Positions 1-11,627 are shown, numbered from the stretch's first letter. The stretch: 64,000 bases of DNA from Kappaphycus alvarezii (GCA_002205965.3 NADL03000466.1:1302001-1366000); one strand, 5' to 3'. Translations and numbers: made by a program. The notes: generated by a model not told the origin, from the sequence alone.

Positions 1-353
1 CCATGTCGAAAACTCAAGTGATCCAGAATATCAAACAAAAACTGGACTCCCTGATTTTCAAGGAAGGTGGCAACTTCCATAAGCACGTGGCATCTTTTTT
101 GTCTAATGTGGGGGAACTAGCCGCATACAACACGGAGATATCAGAGACCGAGAAAACCTACAAGATGTTGCGTTCCCTACCTCCATCCTTCGCTCCGTTG
201 GCAATGTTTTCAAGTCTGCAAGAGCTCAATAGCCAAAGTTCCCGCTGGCAAGGTTTCTGCAAAGGCCTACGTTTGTTTTCAAGTTCAGAACTAACACTTG
301 GTTGCTCTTTATTCCGGTACCCTAGTGGCTCCGTAGGTATATGTACTAGTTAG
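1..353 (+). pseudogene. Ty1/copia gag fragment (repeat copy 1)
   Basis: This is the middle part of a copia-type Gag polyprotein (gag-polypeptide/UBN2 family), the structural protein of the retrotransposon particle. The family signature is visible: a helix ending in FKEGGNFHKHVASF, then LAAYNTEISETEKTYKMLRS, then LPPSFAPLAMF. The reading frame is open to the stop at 351-353, but Gag homology fades after about residue 90 and there is no zinc knuckle, so it is a truncated remnant. The N-terminal third lies outside the window and is seen only in the second copy. No protease, integrase or reverse transcriptase follows; the next coding trace is a piggyBac-like gene on the other strand. Confidence 0.8.
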
Positions 354-637
354 CTAAGTTAACGCCATCTACAACGGCAGGGTAGATAAAGTCATTGTCA
401 GTCATGGAATATATATCCAAATAATATATTAGTAAAGTCGATATTTGACCATATAAGCGCCATTCACCTGCAATAATATTGTGTCTAAGCTGAGGAACGA
501 GTGATCCGGACTGCACGCCCTCAGTCCCAGTCGGTTGAATATACAGTACCGAGACCAATGGTTGTAGACAATCGAAAACGTGCCCTTACTGGACAGTATA
601 GTACCTGCTGGGAGCACTGTGCTGACATGAACAAAAA

Positions 638-1568
638 TTAGATCATAATAAGATCTTCAAGATCAGCTCTGCTGTTGGAATTACAGTAAGAGTTCCTGTT
701 ACAATTCAAAACTTTCGTAGTATCTTTTTCCGAACTGAGAAGCTGTTCTCGTCCTGCAGTAGATCTCCATCGCTCGTGATAAATCGGAATGCCATCATTG
801 TTTGTTCCATATGTACTGACTAATAATCCTCTCTCTCGATCAAACCACATGAAAGCTGCAACTATCTTATTTTCATCTGCGGTAGTTTTAATTTCCATGT
901 GCTCACTTCGGTCTGCGACCTCTTAACCTGAAAAAAGGCTACCAGAAACTAAGAAATTAGAATTATTGGCAGCCCCAAAAACGTAACACTTCTCCAGCAA
1001 CTTTCCGGCAGCCTGAACGGGAGGAAAAGAAAAAAGCACCGCATAAAATCCTATCTGATCCGAACCAATGTTGTACAAGTTGCATCATTGCTTTTGTCCG
1101 CTGTAAACATACCGTATTTGAACTTTCAGTGTCTTCTGAAGACTTCTGAATCTCTATTTTGATTTTCATGCTACTTTCTCCACACTCGGCAGTTCGAGGT
1201 TCATACCCATTTTCCGGTTTCTTATCAAGACCGACTTAGTTCTGAAGTCCTCTCAAAATTCCCTTACCGCTAATTCCATAAACTCTTAACATTTTTGCGT
1301 CCACAAAAATTGAGTCTGACGGCTTCATATGAAGTGGATGATGCTCTTTGATTGCTTCGAAAAAGTCTCTAATCAGTCTCCAACGCCTGCTGGAACTGAA
1401 TTCTTCTTCCTCTGTCAGAGTTTGGGATTCCGAGAAATATTTGAAACGGAGGCCAATGTCAAACCTCCTAAGTCGCATAATATTACCAAAAATTGGACTC
1501 TGCATGTACTTCAATGGAGAAGAATTGACCCAAAAGTTCCTGTGATCGCCAAAATCGAAACGGTTCAC
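638..1568 (-). pseudogene. piggyBac-like (DDE_Tnp_1_7) transposase remnant, copy 1
   Basis: Read on the minus strand, three segments line up in family order. First, near 1236-1568, a segment around FGNIMRLRRFDIGLRFKYF ends in the first catalytic block PSDSIFVDAKMLRVYG. Second, near 963-1169, a segment with YEPRTAECG upstream holds the block DRILCGAFFFSS. Third, near 638-898, is a segment NKIVAAFMWFDRERG followed by an arginine-tryptophan pair. This is the layout of piggyBac-type DDE transposases, cut-and-paste enzymes acting at TTAA. The segments are in different frames. At the usual second aspartate (family form CADS-F) the sequence has CGAF, so a catalytic Asp appears to be Ala. I found no terminal repeats. 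The family call rests on pattern memory, not a search. Confidence 0.6.
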
Positions 1569-2593
1569 GAGAATGAAACTCCTAAACCCTTAAATTTTCA
1601 CCTGCTGAGCAAACATTGGAATACTTACTTTCCAAAGCGAAGTTCACTGTCCTTTCATCTACAGGCCTGCCAGAGCTCATTGATTTCGGCATCAAACTAC
1701 ACATTTCCCGTGAAAGTGAGATTTTTCTCCTTTAAAACTGGATAATATAATTTCTTGCTCCTGTAAATCGTCCAGAATTTCCAAATTAATGAAAAATATT
1801 CTTTCATAACTTCAACCGTTAGCCACTTTCACGATTACCACGGCTGTTTTTAAATTATTTTGTCTTCTAGCTGGTTCCATACAACTCCCTACAATTGACT
1901 TCAGATGTAAGGAAGCGCACTTTGGTGTGAACCCTACTTCCAGGGAGCAAACTTCCGTCTTTATATTTCACTATCTTGAACGAAATTTGAGTGATATTGC
2001 GATAGATAAGTAGTTTAATTAGTCATTGAAGAATTGGTAGCTTTGAAATATAACTTTGTACAGCTAGCAGGGACTTAAAGGAAAATGTAAATCTGAAATG
2101 TCTCAAAAATGTTTAAATTTGATCACATATGTAATCAATTGATGATACTTTGCGAACAGATACGTACTAGAATTTTTCATAATGTATTCATCTTAATGGT
2201 GAATATAAACAGCATGAGAGACAAGTTTTTTTAAATGAAATTAATAACCGTCATTCAAAACAGTATTTCTAAATTTCCTCAAGCGTTACCTCACAAATCA
2301 AAGCAAAAAATCGTGCTTATTTATAGTCGCAAAACTTATTTCTATATTTAAACTCTTCATATTTCTTCCAAACTTTTATTTTCTATCAAATTTGGATGCA
2401 GATAATAATTCCAAATTAAGGTTTGATTCAGATATCCATTGGCTTGTTTCATTAGAGAGATTACTCTACCACTTTTCAGTTTCAAATATGACTAAATTAT
2501 TACAGACTGTAATGATTTATGGGAATCCGAGATGATTTTTGTGACGAGTGGAACTGAAATCACAGTAATTAGTGAGGAGTCTTGTGAAAATAT

Positions 2594-3031
2594 TTGGCAG
2601 GAACCGTACATGAAAACATCCTGCACTTGTCCTTTCGAGACCGCTCCTACCCCGACCTTGACCCCCTATCCCGACCAACCCACCCTTTGCTTATCCAACC
2701 CCAACACCCCGCTACTATCCTCCTCTTCACCGCCACCCTATCAGCATCACTATCGTCGATCATATTTACAAATCAGCTCGCAAGTTCACAAGGCGCCCCT
2801 TGCTTGCGAGCCAGTCCTGAAAAAATTGAGCCTATACCTATCTTAAACCCGAATACCCCTGCACAAGCTCCTCCGATCACCTCTACACCAGCTTATTCTG
2901 AGGCCGATGCGTCGAGTAATCCGACTCAGAGAGCGAATGAAGAGGCCACCATGAACAAATCCCCTGATTATAGCTGTGAGAGGGAAAAGAAAGGTCGACA
3001 CTCCGCTTCACGGCTGAAGAGCATCTTCTAA
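2594..3031 (+). CDS. Unrecognised proline-rich protein, N-terminal part (repeat copy 1)
   Basis: An open frame of 145 codons. The first 70 are Pro/Leu/Ser-rich and come from a pyrimidine-rich stretch resembling the leaders of the two host genes here, so the real start may be the internal Met of MNKSPDYSCEREKKGRHS. In the other copy the frame continues RFTAEEHLLIITEFA, faintly like the first helix of a Myb/SANT or other helix-turn-helix domain; here a one-base deletion diverts it (SASRLKSIF). Immediately downstream the two copies diverge at a CAG|GT-like site, so a splice donor or a repeat boundary are both possible. No function is assigned. Confidence 0.3.
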   Translation: MAGTVHENILHLSFRDRSYPDLDPLSRPTHPLLIQPQHPATILLFTATLSASLSSIIFTNQLASSQGAPCLRASPEKIEPIPILNPNTPAQAPPITSTPAYSEADASSNPTQRANEEATMNKSPDYSCEREKKGRHSASRLKSIF

Positions 3032-3059
3032 TCATAACGGAATTTGCTGTAGCCAAAGC

Positions 3060-5400
3060 AGGTTTTTGTGAGATATAAACTATTTTATGTTTCATCACTG
3101 ATTTATGGTAATTTAATGCTCGAGCGGTGAATATTTACGCCGCCGAAACTGAAACTGTTTCCATATTAAGAATGTATTATTTTCTTCCAATTGCGAGGGA
3201 AATTTTAAACGAATCAATTCAAAAGCGAGGCACTATTAAAAAATAGAACTTTGAATCGCTATTTTACACAAAATAGGTATGTTTTAAATGGATTTTTTTC
3301 TGCGTAACATTTTATTTAGTATTGCTGTGAGATTTTTTAAGTATACTCGGACCTGAAATGAAAAATTTTCCACTTAATAAATTTGCCATCCAGCCTCTAG
3401 CTGTTGGCTTAGTGATTGACCAGCTTTTTAGAGCTTTGGAAATCTTACTCTATTGTAAAAGACGTTTCCATTCAGTAAATAACACGTTCTTTTACATTAA
3501 TGCATGTATTTAGTGCTTCATTGTCCGTATTCTAATATTTACACTTAGCTTTCTCTTGGAATTGAAAGGAATGTTTTAGATACGTTCCCGACAAAATATA
3601 TGCAATAATTTCTCGTAGAGAACAAATTTGCTCATACAGAGGCCCATGTACAGTAACTTGTGGGTTTTCACTAGCTGCGATGATGTCAAATATCAAATAA
3701 ATATTTTTAAAGCTTTTCATTCCTTTTAATTAAGATTTTTCAAATGTATGTTCCTCTGATCATAGATAATCAAAATTTTACGCAACCAAAAATAAATTTA
3801 ACTATCTTTTAACATGTTCTTCGCTTCATATCTGTTGATCATATTTTTTTAATATTGTTTAGAGCATGTGCCATAATCAATTCCGCAAAAACGGTAATCA
3901 AATACGAATGTAGAAAAAATGGGGCCCATAGGTTATGTTTGTGTTTAAGTGCTCACTTCAGTATTATTTATCCTCTTTTCATCATGGGACTGCATTCAAG
4001 ATTAGGCTACAGGGATGCAGTGGGACTTGCTTGACCAGTGGCATTATTTTCGACATAATTCGTTGATCCTTTTTTTGCTCCTAGTCAGTCATTTGAACCT
4101 TTTCCAGTTCTTGAGGGTATTTTGTGGACTTTTTATCACCCGCGCGTATTGGATCATCTATGTATACAACTTCGCCGTTTCAATAAAAAGATAAGAACCA
4201 ACAGTAGAGCTGAAGTTATAGTCGGTATGGATTCGTTTCTGGATTTTGTAGTGGAGTACACAATTTATCATACCGTACTTCTCAAGGTTCGCATATCTCG
4301 TATATAGAAAACGACGAAGTACTCTGATATGCAGTGCGTGAAATTGGAGTTGTAGATTTTATGTCATCTTATATGGCTTAAATTGCTTCTTACTGCCAAT
4401 TCTGGTGCTCTGTTCAGTTGCTGGGAAATTATTTCTCAGGAAAAAAATTGATTAGCTCAATTACACAGAAATAATGCTTTAAAAAGTTCCATTATAGATG
4501 AGAAATACCTGGGCAACTATGTGTGTCTGTTTGAAATGCTGCACTTCTTTAGCGCTCTTTAAGATAATATATTTCCTTTTAAGGGTATTTCGTCTTAATA
4601 CTATTATCAGGCAGAAGATTTTTTTATTTTCAAAGTTAACCAAGAGGTTTTTCAAAACTCTACATATGTTTGCTGATAGATACTAGAAAATGGTTAGGAA
4701 ATACGGATATGCAATATTATTTTCCAATTATACAGTATTATTTATAATTGATATTAAACATGAGTAGCGCATTTTATTTACCGTCGAGGTAATTTTAAAG
4801 ACCAAAAGCCGCATTTTTGGAAATAAATGTGCCTGTGTTTATTTTAAAATACATTTAAGTTCAAAGGAAAGATTTAACGAGAAACAAATTTAAAATCTGA
4901 GGCATTGTACGCAGTTGCTTGAAAGATTGAGTCACGGCTTTCATCCACACAGGGCCGTCTATGTAATGCAGTGATTATTTTTACTCAATATATATTTCAT
5001 CAGGTTTTCTTTAGTCAATGCAGAAGCTTTGACTGACTGCAGTTTGACACAATGTCAAAATAGAGTGCTGTAAAAATCGGAATATTTTCCATCTCCTTCT
5101 AGTTACCCTGTAGAAATTATACGAGACCTTACTAACAGATATTAAAACTATCGAAGCAAATCATTTCATCTGTAGGCCGGAGATTTACTGGGCCACAGTC
5201 TTGTGTCTGTTGGATCCACTGTTTAAATCACGGATATGAGCTGAATAAGGCTCAATACTGGTCCAATTTCGGGCGCTACGGCTTCAGTTTCAGGTTACGT
5301 TCCCCGAAAATGACTTTATTTGAACTAAGTTCACTTGAACAGATACATAAAGCCTACATATTTCATAATTTTTATATTTTTAAGGCCACTCAGCAATTCC
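3060..5400. other. AT-rich stretch, no gene seen
   Basis: About 2.3 kb of AT-rich sequence with poly-T and poly-A runs. All open frames are short (about 60 codons) with no protein-like composition. I see no tRNA, tandem repeat or terminal inverted repeat. It could be old decayed repeat. Confidence 0.6.
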
Positions 5401-5439
5401 TGCCCTTCTTACTCCCCCCTATCTCGCTCTACCTCATTC

Positions 5440-6310
5440 TGTGTAAATTTGAAACAGAAAATAACACTTTTATAATCTTCCTTCATCTATCTCACCTCCC
5501 TCTTCAGGGAGGTGACCTTCTCCACCATCCTCATTCGAGGCAGAATACTTACATCATCCCCTCCGCTTTTTACCCCTTCCTCTCCTTCCTCCCCGCGCCC
5601 TAGCACATTTACTGCACTTATTCAACCCTCCGACGACACTCTACTCCTTCTTCCGATTCTCATCCCCTCTAGCGCCCGTTGGGACTCCCGAGGTAGCGTC
5701 AACGTCAGACAAATTTCATCACCCTCTAACATTCTTACCATTCTCCTCCCCGATCATGTCGCCGTTCTCGAGTCTGCTCAGTGCCCTCCGTACCTATCCG
5801 TCCACTTCCCCTCCCTGCCCTAGCCCCATAGCTCTTTCCTTTCACCTGATTGTCCGATTCAACCTCTATTCGATCCCCTATCCATACGCAGCGTCACTCT
5901 CATCTCAGCTTCACCACCACCCTCTCTTCCCGTCTCTACCTCATCCTGACCTTAACAGTCTCCGTCGCTTACGGCTCCCCCACGTTCTTCACTCCTTCCG
6001 CGGCGTGCATCCGTCTCAGTTCTCACCACGTCACCTATCACCCGCTCATGTGGCCCTCCTTGAACAAATACCCCTCAGTTTCCGGCCGGGACTTTTCTTT
6101 TCTATATCAACCTCACTCTCTCCGTCATCCACAACTCACCCAGCACTGGCAGCATCCCTTTGCACCAGCTCTACACCCCCAAAAAAACCTTCTTTGCGCC
6201 GCTTCACTACCTCTAACGTCCATCTCAGCCGACACTCCCACCCTGGGCATAAAGTTGCTAGGTACATCTGTTGCCCTGACATCTCTCTCCTAATTACTCA
6301 CTGATTCCCT
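5440..6310. other. Pyrimidine-rich (C/T) low-complexity stretch
   Basis: The plus strand is strongly C+T-rich for about 850 bases. It holds several overlapping open frames (the longest 5756-6304) whose translations are Ser/Pro/Leu/His-rich because of base composition. No domain is recognisable in any frame. Similar C/T-rich leaders precede the SET and dolichol kinase genes, so this may be the leader or remnant of a lost gene, but no coding region follows that I can name. Confidence 0.5.
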
Positions 6311-6327
6311 TAAGATCCGCTCCAAAC

Positions 6328-6395
6328 TGTAGTGCAACTGGAACTCACACTGTGCTGCCATCGGCAGAGCTGATTTTGGTGATCTTTTTTTGATC
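6328..6395. repeat. Diverged direct repeat, unit 1 (partner 7103-7172)
   Basis: About 70 bases match 7103-7172 at roughly 80% identity by eye, with a shared core GTGCTGCCATCGGCAGA followed by ATTTTGGTGATCTTTTT. The two units lie about 775 bases apart in the same orientation, as remnants of short terminal direct repeats would, but no target duplication or coding sequence supports an element. Confidence 0.5.
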
Positions 6396-6907
6396 TTCAC
6401 CTGCATGGTAGCATCGCCTGAGTCGTCTACCTCAACCTACCTGTGGATCTCTCACGTCCACATCCATCAGTCTACCCTCGTCTTCCACTTTTGCCGCGCG
6501 TCTCCATTCTCCACCTCACCAACTCCTCTTGTCCTGCAACCTACAGAGTGCTACGGCCAGGGTACTGGACAAGAGGCACGGAAGCACACGAAGGCCCACA
6601 AACTTCAGGTGGTTGGAGATTGTTGCCTTCTTATTTTATCGTTGGTTGGCTTCGCTGATCTTCGGTCATGTTCAGTGATCTGCTGTGCTCGAGTGTTGTT
6701 GGAATACCGCCTGCTTCTTTTGTGGATAATGAGCCGTGGCCTGGAGCCTAGAGAGCGCTGACGCTAGGGTACCGGCGCGGGTCTGGAGCAGTGCGAAGGA
6801 CTACTATTGGACATAATAGTTGGCTGCCTGTGGGTGTTATTGAGGATTTTTGTTGCGGTATTCTTTGGTATACAAAACACAACCAGAGTTTCTCACTGGG
6901 GTTCTGG

Positions 6908-6990
6908 GGTCCTACATCTGCACCAGGAGAATCTTACCAGGGGTCTGAGGTCCGACTTCTGCACCAGTAGCATCTTACCTGAGGTCCGAG
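6908..6990. repeat. Two-unit imperfect tandem repeat
   Basis: Two units of about 34-41 bases, each beginning GGTCC and sharing TCTGCACCAG and ATCTTACC, lie back to back, followed by a third partial GGTCCGAG. They sit between the two diverged direct repeats at 6328 and 7103. Confidence 0.5.
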
Positions 6991-7102
6991 TTCCGACCTT
7001 TTCAAACGAAGAGTATTCGAAGGCCAAGGTCCGACCCTATCAAAGCTGTAGACGGTGATGGAAGACTGTCAAGGTTATAGAAAAAGAATCCTTTGCCAAG
7101 CG

Positions 7103-7172
7103 TGTAGTGTAATTGGCACACATAATGTGCTGCCATCGGCAGATCTAATTTTGGTGATCTTTTTGGGTCTGA
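7103..7172. repeat. Diverged direct repeat, unit 2 (partner 6328-6395)
   Basis: This is the second unit of the pair described at 6328. It is followed within 30 bases by an exact TACTGTACAGTA palindrome (7197-7208). Confidence 0.5.
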
Positions 7173-8166
7173 TTCACTGCTAACCAGCAGGCACTGTACT
7201 GTACAGTAACGGCAATTTTCTTTTGTCGCCCACTATTATTTTTGGTACTGTATCCTCACCCGATGGTGCTTGAGGGCTTGCAATATGGACCACTCGGCCC
7301 CAAATGGGACCTGATATTTTCGCAAGTGAAAGGCACCTATTGGGCCAAGTATCGACTTTGCTTATCTCTTACTTGGATCTCCCTAACTTGGCTGACCCTA
7401 ACCTCACTCACCCCGTAGTCTTAGATAACCCTAACCTAGTTAACTAGTATTTATGCCTACATGGCTACTAGGGCTCCACATTAAACAGCCACCCCAGTGC
7501 TAGCTCTGAACTTAACTCCCAACTTCCGCCTTTGCAGAAATCTTTCTAACGGCAACTTTGGCTATAGCCACGTTTATCCGCCCTGGTCTCCCTTTCTATT
7601 CACCCCTCTCTATCCAACACTATACAACCCCTTTTATTGTTTGTTTGTGATTTACTCACGCCTGGCGCCCCGGACTCCGGCGTCTATATACAAATAGGAA
7701 CTTCAAGGTTGTCGCTGGTGACAAAATCCTTATCTCCAAAGAGATATTCAGCACAGCTGACCCAATACTACATCTTCTTTGTCCAGTGCTACTGTTACAT
7801 CCCTGGTGTATACGGTTCTTTAGCATCGATCGATACCAAGTTTCTAGCATTCCGCGGACCACGGTCAGGCCTTGCAAACAGGAGGACAAGTATACCGTCC
7901 AGCCGTCCGAGTAATTACCCCCGCTCTTCCAACCCCATTTCTCCTCGCCGTCGGCGAGCTGTGCTGCTGCATCGCATGGTGCTTAAAGAGAAAGAGGGAC
8001 TGCGAACACCCTGTGGGTCTTCTTGTGTGTTGTTGGGTTTCTCATTGTCTGACGGTGTCCGTTCCTAGACGAGAAGAACTGCGCACCACGCATTGCACTA
8101 CAAAGCGTAGAAGATAGTTGAACAAGGCGTGCTCTTTCACTTCTTTTTTTTACACTGCGACTAACC

Positions 8167-8827
8167 ATGGCGGGCGACGACAACGACTCCCTGAGCAGAG
8201 TGCCAAAGCTCAAAGTCCCAGCCGATTTCATACAAAGGCGCCGAAAAATGAAGGCCTACTTACTTAGGTCCGATCCGCTCCTCTTGGACTCAAACCAAAG
8301 CCGACGAGTCGAGCCGCGTCAAGTTACGCTTTGGAGGTATGGACCCTCAAGAACGCAATAGCTAAAGGGAGCATTTTTTTGTCTCGGAGATTCCGTGGCT
8401 TTACAGACAAGAATTTTCGTTTACGACGATGACAAAACGTCCGGCGAGTTGTAGGGTGAGTTGGAAAGGATTCACCATGTCGAAAACTCAAGTGATCCAG
8501 AATATCAAACAAAAACTGGACTCCCTGATTTTCAAGGAAGGTGGCAACTTCCATAAGCACGTGGCATCTTTTTTGTCTAATGTGGGGGAACTAGCCGCAT
8601 ACAACACGGAGATATCAGAGACCGAGAAAACCTACAAGATGTTGCGTTCCCTACCTCCATCCTTCGCTCCGTTGGCAATGTTTTCAAGTCTGCAAGAGCT
8701 CAATAGCCAAAGTTCCCGCTGGCAAGGTTTCTGCAAAGGCCTACGTTTGTTTTCAAGTTCAGAACTAACACTTGGTTGCTCTTTATTCCGGTACCCTAGT
8801 GGCTCCGTAGGTATATGTACTAGTTAG
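8167..8827 (+). pseudogene. Ty1/copia gag remnant (repeat copy 2, with N-terminus)
   Basis: Gag of a copia-type retrotransposon, better preserved at its start than in copy 1. From the ATG at 8167 the frame begins MAGDDNDSLSRVPKL and includes FIQRRRKMKAYLLRSDPLLL, the usual N-terminal helix of copia Gag. The frame breaks near 8330-8360. It resumes in another frame with FVYDDDKTSGEL, an in-frame TAG and then the same Gag core as copy 1 (FKEGGNFHKHVASF to LPPSFAPLAMF). No zinc knuckle and no pol follow. The upstream 7640-8160 could be its leader, but I cannot identify an LTR there. Confidence 0.8.
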
Positions 8828-11538
8828 CTAAGTTAACGCCATCTACAACGGCAGGGTAGATAAAGTCATTGTCAGTCATGGAATATATATCCAAATAATA
8901 TATTAGTAAAGTCGATATTTGACCATATAAGCGCCATTCACCTGCAATAATATTGTGTCTAAGCTGAGGAACGAGTGATCCGGACTGCACGCCCTCAGTC
9001 CCAGTCGGTTGAATATACAGTACCGAGACCAATGGTTGTAGACAATCGAAAACGTGCCCTTACTGGACAGTATAGTACCTGCTGGGAGCACTGTGCTGCA
9101 TGAACAAAAATTAGATCATAATAAGATCTTCAAGATCAGCTCTGCTGTTGGAATTACAGTAAGAGTTCCTGTTACAATTCAAAACTTTCGTAGTATCTTT
9201 TTCCGAACTGAGAAGCTGTTCTCGTCCTGCAGTAGATCTCCATCGTGAAATCGGAATGCCATCATTGTTTGTTCCATATGTACTGACTAATAATCCTCTC
9301 TCTCGATCAAACCACATGAAAGCTGCAATTATCTTATTTTCATCTGCGGTAGTTTTAATTTCCATGTGCTCACTTCGGTCTGCGACCTCTTAACCTGAAA
9401 AAAGGCTACCAGAAACTAAGAATTAGAATTATTGGCAGCCCCAATGAAACGTAAACACTTCTCCAGCAACTTTCCGGCAGCCTGAACGGGAGGAAAAGAA
9501 AAAAGCACCGCATAAAATCCTATCTGATCCGAACCAATGTTGTACAAGTTGCATCATTGCTTTTGTCCGCTGTAAACATACCGTATTTGAACTTTCAGTG
9601 TCTTCTGAAGACTTCTGAATCTCTATTTTGATTTTCATGCTACTTTCTCCACACTCGGCAGTTCGAGGTTCATACCCATTTTCCGGTTTCTTATCAAGAC
9701 CGACTTAGTTCTGAAGTCCTCTCAAAATTCCCTTACCGCTAATTCCATAAACTCTTAACATTTTTGCGTCCACAAAAATTGAGTCTGACGGCTTCATATG
9801 AAGTGGATGATGCTCTTTGATTGCTTCGAAAAAGTCTCTAATCAGTCTCCAACGCCTGCTGGAACTGAATTCTTCTTCCTCTGTCAGAGTTTGGGATTCC
9901 GAGAAATATTTGAAACGGAGGCCAATGTCAAACCTCCTAAGTCGCATAATATTACCAAAAATTGACTCTGCATGTACTTCAATGGAGAAGAATTGACCCA
10001 AAAGTTCCTGTGATCGCCAAAATCGAAACGGTTCACGAGAATGAAACTCCTACCCTTAAATTTTCACCTGCTGAGCAAACATTGGAATACTTACTTTCCA
10101 AAGCGAAGTTCACTGTCCTTTCATCTACAGGCCTGCCAGAGCTCATTGATTTCGGCATCAAACTACACATTTCCCGTGAAAGTGAGATTTTTCTCCTTTA
10201 AAACTGGATAATATAATTTCTTGCTCCTGTAAATCGTCCAGAATTTCCAAATTAATGAAAATATTCTTTCATAACTTCAACCGTTAGCCACTTTCACGAT
10301 TACCACGGCTGTTTCTGAAATTATTTTTGTCTTCTAGCTGGTTCCATACAACTCCCTACAATTGACTTCAGATGTAAGGAAGCGCACTTTGGTGTGAACC
10401 CTACTTCCAGGGAGCAAACTTCCGTCTTTATATTTCACTATCTTGAACGAAATTTGAGTGATATTGCGATAGATAAGTAGTTTAATTAGTCATTGAAGAA
10501 TTGTAGCTTTGAAATATAACTTTGTACAGCTAGCAGGGACTTAAAGGAAAATGTAAATCTGAAATGTCTCAAAAATGTTTAAATTTGATCACATATGTAA
10601 TCAATTGATGATACTTTGCGAACAGATACGTACTAGAATTTTCATAATGTATTCATCTTAATGGTGAATATAAACAGCATGAGAGACAAGTTTCTTTTAA
10701 ATGAAATTAATAACCGTCATTCAAAACAGTGAAATTTATTTCTAAATTTCCTCAAGCGTTACCTCACAAATCAAAGCAGTAAAAATCGTGCTTATTTATA
10801 GTCGCAAAACTTATTTCTATATTTAAACTCTTCATATTTCTTCCAAACTTTTATTTTCTATCAAATTTGGATGCAGATAATAATTCCAAATTAAGGTTTG
10901 ATTCAGATATCCATTGGCTTGTTTCATTAGAGAGATTACTCTACCACTTTTCAGTTTCAAATATGACTAAATTATTACAGACTGTAATGATTTATGGGAA
11001 TCCGAGATGATGTTTTTGTGACGAGTGGAACTGAAATCACAGTAATTAGTGAGGAGTCTTGTGAAAATATTTGGCAGGAACCGTTCATGAAAACATCCTG
11101 CACTTGTCCTTTCGAGACAGCTCCTACCCCGACCTTGACCCCCTATCCCGACCAACCCACCCTTTGCTTATCCAACCCCCAACACCCCCGCTACTATCCT
11201 CCTCTTCACCGCCACCCTATCAGCATCACTATCGTCGATCATATTTACAAATCAGCTCGCAAGTTCACAAGGCGCCCCTTGCTTGCGAGCCAGTCCTGAA
11301 AAAATTGAGCCTATACCTATCTTAAACCCGACTACCCCTGCACAAGCTCCTCCGATCACCTCTACACCAGCTTATTCTGAGGCCGATGCGTCGAGTAATC
11401 CGACTCAGAGAGCGAATGAAGAGGCCACCATGAACAAATCCCCTGATTATAGCTGTGAGAGGGAAAAGAAAGGTCGACACTCCCGCTTCACGGCTGAAGA
11501 GCATCTTCTAATCATAACGGAATTTGCTGTAGCCAAAA
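8475..11538. repeat. Direct repeat, copy 2
   Basis: This is the full visible counterpart of 1-3058. Copy-specific changes include a missing A near 9098, a 6-base loss near 9244, a 7-base gain near 10730 and many single-base runs that differ by one. After about 11538 the sequence is unrelated to that after 3058. The spacing would fit a tandem duplication of an 8.47-kb unit, or two insertions of one element. Confidence 0.95.
9111..10034 (-). pseudogene. piggyBac-like (DDE_Tnp_1_7) transposase remnant, copy 2
   Basis: This is the counterpart of 638-1568 in the second repeat copy. The minus strand again gives, in order, FGNIMRLRRFDIGLRFKYF with PSDSIFVDAKMLRVYG (about 9705-10001), DRILCGAFFFSS (about 9429-9638) and NKIIAAFMWFDRERG (about 9111-9365). 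A one-base deletion relative to copy 1 changes the residues just before the first block. The same Ala replaces the expected second catalytic Asp, so that change predates the duplication or is original to the element. Frames differ between segments. No TTAA-flanked termini were found. Confidence 0.6.
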
Positions 11539-11627
11539 GCAGACATCGCACCCTATTTAAGTGTTCTGAGGTATTTTTACTCGTTTTCAATGTCGTTTAC
11601 CACTGCGAAAATGCAATATTTGCTTGA
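11283..11627 (+). CDS. Unrecognised proline-rich/charged protein, N-terminal part (repeat copy 2)
   Basis: The open frame continues further than in copy 1: after GRHSRFTAEEHLLIITEFA it reads VAKSRHRTLFKCSEVF before losing protein-like character and stopping at 11625-11627. A GAG|GTATTT donor-like site sits near 11570, so an intron could start there. The first helix resembles the beginning of a DNA-binding Myb/SANT-like domain only weakly. The shared part with copy 1 includes the Met of MNKSPDYSC, preceded by GCCACC, a good start context. No function is assigned. Confidence 0.3.
   Translation: MRASPEKIEPIPILNPTTPAQAPPITSTPAYSEADASSNPTQRANEEATMNKSPDYSCEREKKGRHSRFTAEEHLLIITEFAVAKSRHRTLFKCSEVFLLVFNVVYHCENAIFA

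Larger units (their letters stand above)
1..3058. repeat. Direct repeat, copy 1 (cut by window start)
   Basis: This stretch is nearly identical to 8475-11538 in the same orientation, at an offset of about 8.47 kb. It carries a copia gag end, a piggyBac-like transposase on the minus strand and the start of a proline-rich ORF. Copy 1 is cut by the window edge, so the true length is unknown and is at least 3.06 kb. The copies diverge abruptly just after the shared AGCCAAA(A)GCAG. By eye, about 16 differences are insertions or deletions and only about 4 are substitutions. Confidence 0.95.

Noticed and set aside
5512..6304. Overlapping long open frames in the C/T-rich stretch
   Set aside because: Composition keeps all frames open; translations are low-complexity with no domain.
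7380..7450. Several CCCTAAC motifs resembling telomere repeats
   Set aside because: Only three scattered copies with other sequence between them; not a tandem array.
7699..7800. NFKVVAGDKILISKE, faintly like ribosomal protein L21
   Set aside because: Only about 15 residues match loosely, the flanks do not fit and stops follow; not enough to call.
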